Positions 40,601-43,600 of a stretch of 64,000 bases of DNA are shown piece by piece (position 1 is the first letter of the stretch; the number at the start of each line of letters is the position of its first letter). Source of the DNA: Siphonodentalium dalli (taxonomy: Eukaryota > Mollusca > Scaphopoda > Gadilida > Siphonodentaliidae); assembly GCA_032622095.1 (NCBI GenBank), contig CP136069.1, forward strand, positions 40,400,194 to 40,464,193. The letters are read 5' to 3'. A program made the translations under genes and the position numbers. The notes under the pieces are model-generated. The model was not told where the DNA came from. It was given only the letters and a program-made list of their open reading frames with translations, and ran no database searches.

Positions 40601-43600
40601 AGTTTACTATATATACTGGGTATGTACCGGTATACATGTCATTTTAGTTTACTATATATACTGGGTATGTATCGGTATATATGTCATTTTAGTTTACTAT
40701 ATATATACTGGGTATGTACCGGTATATGTGTGATTAGTTTACTATATATACTGGGTATGTACCGGTATACATGTCATTTTAGTTTACTATATATACTGGG
40801 TATGTACCGGTATATGTGTGTTTAGTTTACTATATATGGATTACGTCAGGTCATGCACTCATCATCCATGCAGGCTCAATTTCATCCATCAGTGCACATT
40901 TATTCACATTTCTGCAAAAAAAAACATGCTACAGATTTATAGAAGCAAATCTGCTGGAATTGTTTTCCATGTGCTTCTTATAGGAGCAATACGTATTTGA
41001 CTTGCCATACGAAAAGCAAAAAACCCACAATTAGCCCAGCAGCCGCCATGGACTAGCCTTCGAATTCTAGTCGGTCCAAGGACTGGTACATAGCTGAAGC
41101 GGTGACCAATTTAGCCACTGCATATAGCAGCCTCTCGGTATCTCTCCATAGTGAGACAGGCGTGAACAATACAGAATTCAAAACTCAACAATCATCACGA
41201 CGAACACAAAAGAGACAGGAGAGAACACAAACATCATACGTGGAAATATATAACAAACATAAACAAAAATTTAATCGGTAACACCGTGGTCAACTCAATC
41301 ACCCATCTTTAAGAGATGTAGGACCAAAGAGGACCATGAGCTAAGCCGTATGCGCGGGTCGATGCCGCACAAGTTACAACCGCCCTAGAACCTCCATATA
41401 CCACACATCACGGGATGCACCACACGGCAAACAGGGTGCCACATTAGGGGATGTTTACCCCTCGCAGTAGGGCGGTAGGCACATTCTACACAGAGCGGCC
41501 CACACTGGCGAACATACTAGAGACTGCTGAAATCAACATGTATTTGCAACATTGAAAAGAAAGTTAGTTTTAATTTTAAGTAATATGAGACATTGTTTTA
41601 GAGTCTCAATCTGAGCATATATTCATAACTCATCTGTGTCGCGTTCCGGTGGTCCAAATAGTTCGAAAGATAACTAAAATATAGCGAAATACTCATATAG
41701 AGAATGTATTCTCTGTAAGATATAAAGAAGTGATAGGAAGTGATATTGGCTGTTCTTAAAGTTATCTTTTACCACGTCAAGTATACTGTTCACGCATGTT
41801 TAATCAAGACGAAATTGGACAGTTGGTTAATTGATTAAATTTGGTAAATAATCACCCACCGCCGCCTCAACGTCCGTCTATCCGTCCACAACTTTAAGAT
41901 AATAGACTGCTCATAATTTAGTTTAGTATAGATGCGTAACTGGATGGCGAACCCGACCAAGCTTATGGGTTATTGTATGTCCCTTTGGTTGGCCACTTCA
42001 ACCTGCGAAGGAGACAACCACCATCCAGGACATACAATTTTGGGGGGGGGGGGGCTAAAAAAGGTCAATCTGGTCTGTTAGAGCTTTTGCCAGATTTGCC
42101 TTTGTTGGCTTCCGGAGAGCTTGGTCCTTGAATAAGGCTGTTGATATTACTGCAAGTTCATATTCGAAGTATTTTACCATATCATTTTCCCTCTGAGCAA
42201 TAGCTATCAGACGAGAAAAGAGAAGGTTTGTGTCAATTTGTACTCTATGATTGTCGATGACGCCCGGTTGTAGGTGCTCGAGTGTGCGAACTTGCTCACT
42301 TTTGATTGAAGCATCAGTGACACACACACGTTGTCGAATAGCTTCTGCTTCTGGATTTTTAGCTCCAATGATATCCGTATTATGATAAATCACCCCATCG
42401 TCGCCACTAGATGTTAAGCCAGAAGACAAGGAGCGCAATTGTGGATCATTATGGTCGACTGATTCAACGTTCGTTGAACCACTGCTCTATCCTGACCAAA
42501 TTTGTATTGTCACGATTGCACTTAGAACTGCTTAAATCGACAAGCTGATTATATGTCTAATATCAGTCAAACTTGTCATGGCACGATGGATCTCTGCACA
42601 TTTATGCATGATGTATGTCAATTGAAGACGAACGGATGCAGTCATCACCCTGCCCATTGTCATGCATCCTCGACTTTTAATCGATCGCATAAGAACCAGC
42701 TCAATGACCAGCTCAACTTTTTGCGTAATTCACACGACCCGTAGCAGCAAACAAATTCAACATTTTTTCGGTTGCTATCATAGTTAGATGCCAATCGCCA
42801 ATCCTTTCTGCCCGGATAAATGTCTTAATATGTCTTCAAAAATACCTGTCGAATGAAGGATTTGTATAAGATCCCTTTCCGTGGTCAGGCAGATAGGGGA
42901 TGTGCGGTCGGAATCTTTTTTGGTTTTGCTTACCTGGTGGAACCGGCCGTAAGTTATGAGTTAACAATGGTAGTTCCGTTCGAGATACAGACTTGGCGAA
43001 TGGAACAGGTCTACTCTGCACGATAGTTAAATGAGTATCTTGTTGGGACTGCTGGGTCGTACCGTCGGTGCGGTCGGGTACTGTCGAGTGCGGCCCGCTT
43101 TTAGTGGGACACAAGTCTTCAGCCAAAACATTATTTGACGAGAAAGTGGTATGTTCATTCTGTTTCTATTTGAATAATAACTTGTTTGTCGGCCCTTACT
43201 AATAACTTGTTTGTCGCCCCTTACTATATGACGAGTTTAGCGCCATTAAAACAAGGAAAGCGGATCTCAAGCTACAAAGATCAGATCTTGTTGTAACGTT
43301 TTAACGTTTTAAACAAACAGGGGAGCGTATAACAATGTAGGGATCGGTATGTGGTGTAGTAGACTTGGAGTTCTATATCAATTAAATGATTGTTATGTCA
43401 ATCGAGGCTATGTTTATTCATTGCTATGTATTTACAGGTGCATATATCGATATGAATTATTAATAAAGAGGACTAAACAGTAAACATTATTGATACAAAC
43501 CTTCATTAATGGAGACTAATAAATTAATACATTTTGCAGGGTTCATCAACTCATTGTTATCATGGTCGCTGTTTGTGCCGCTGGGTAGAATCTGCTACAT

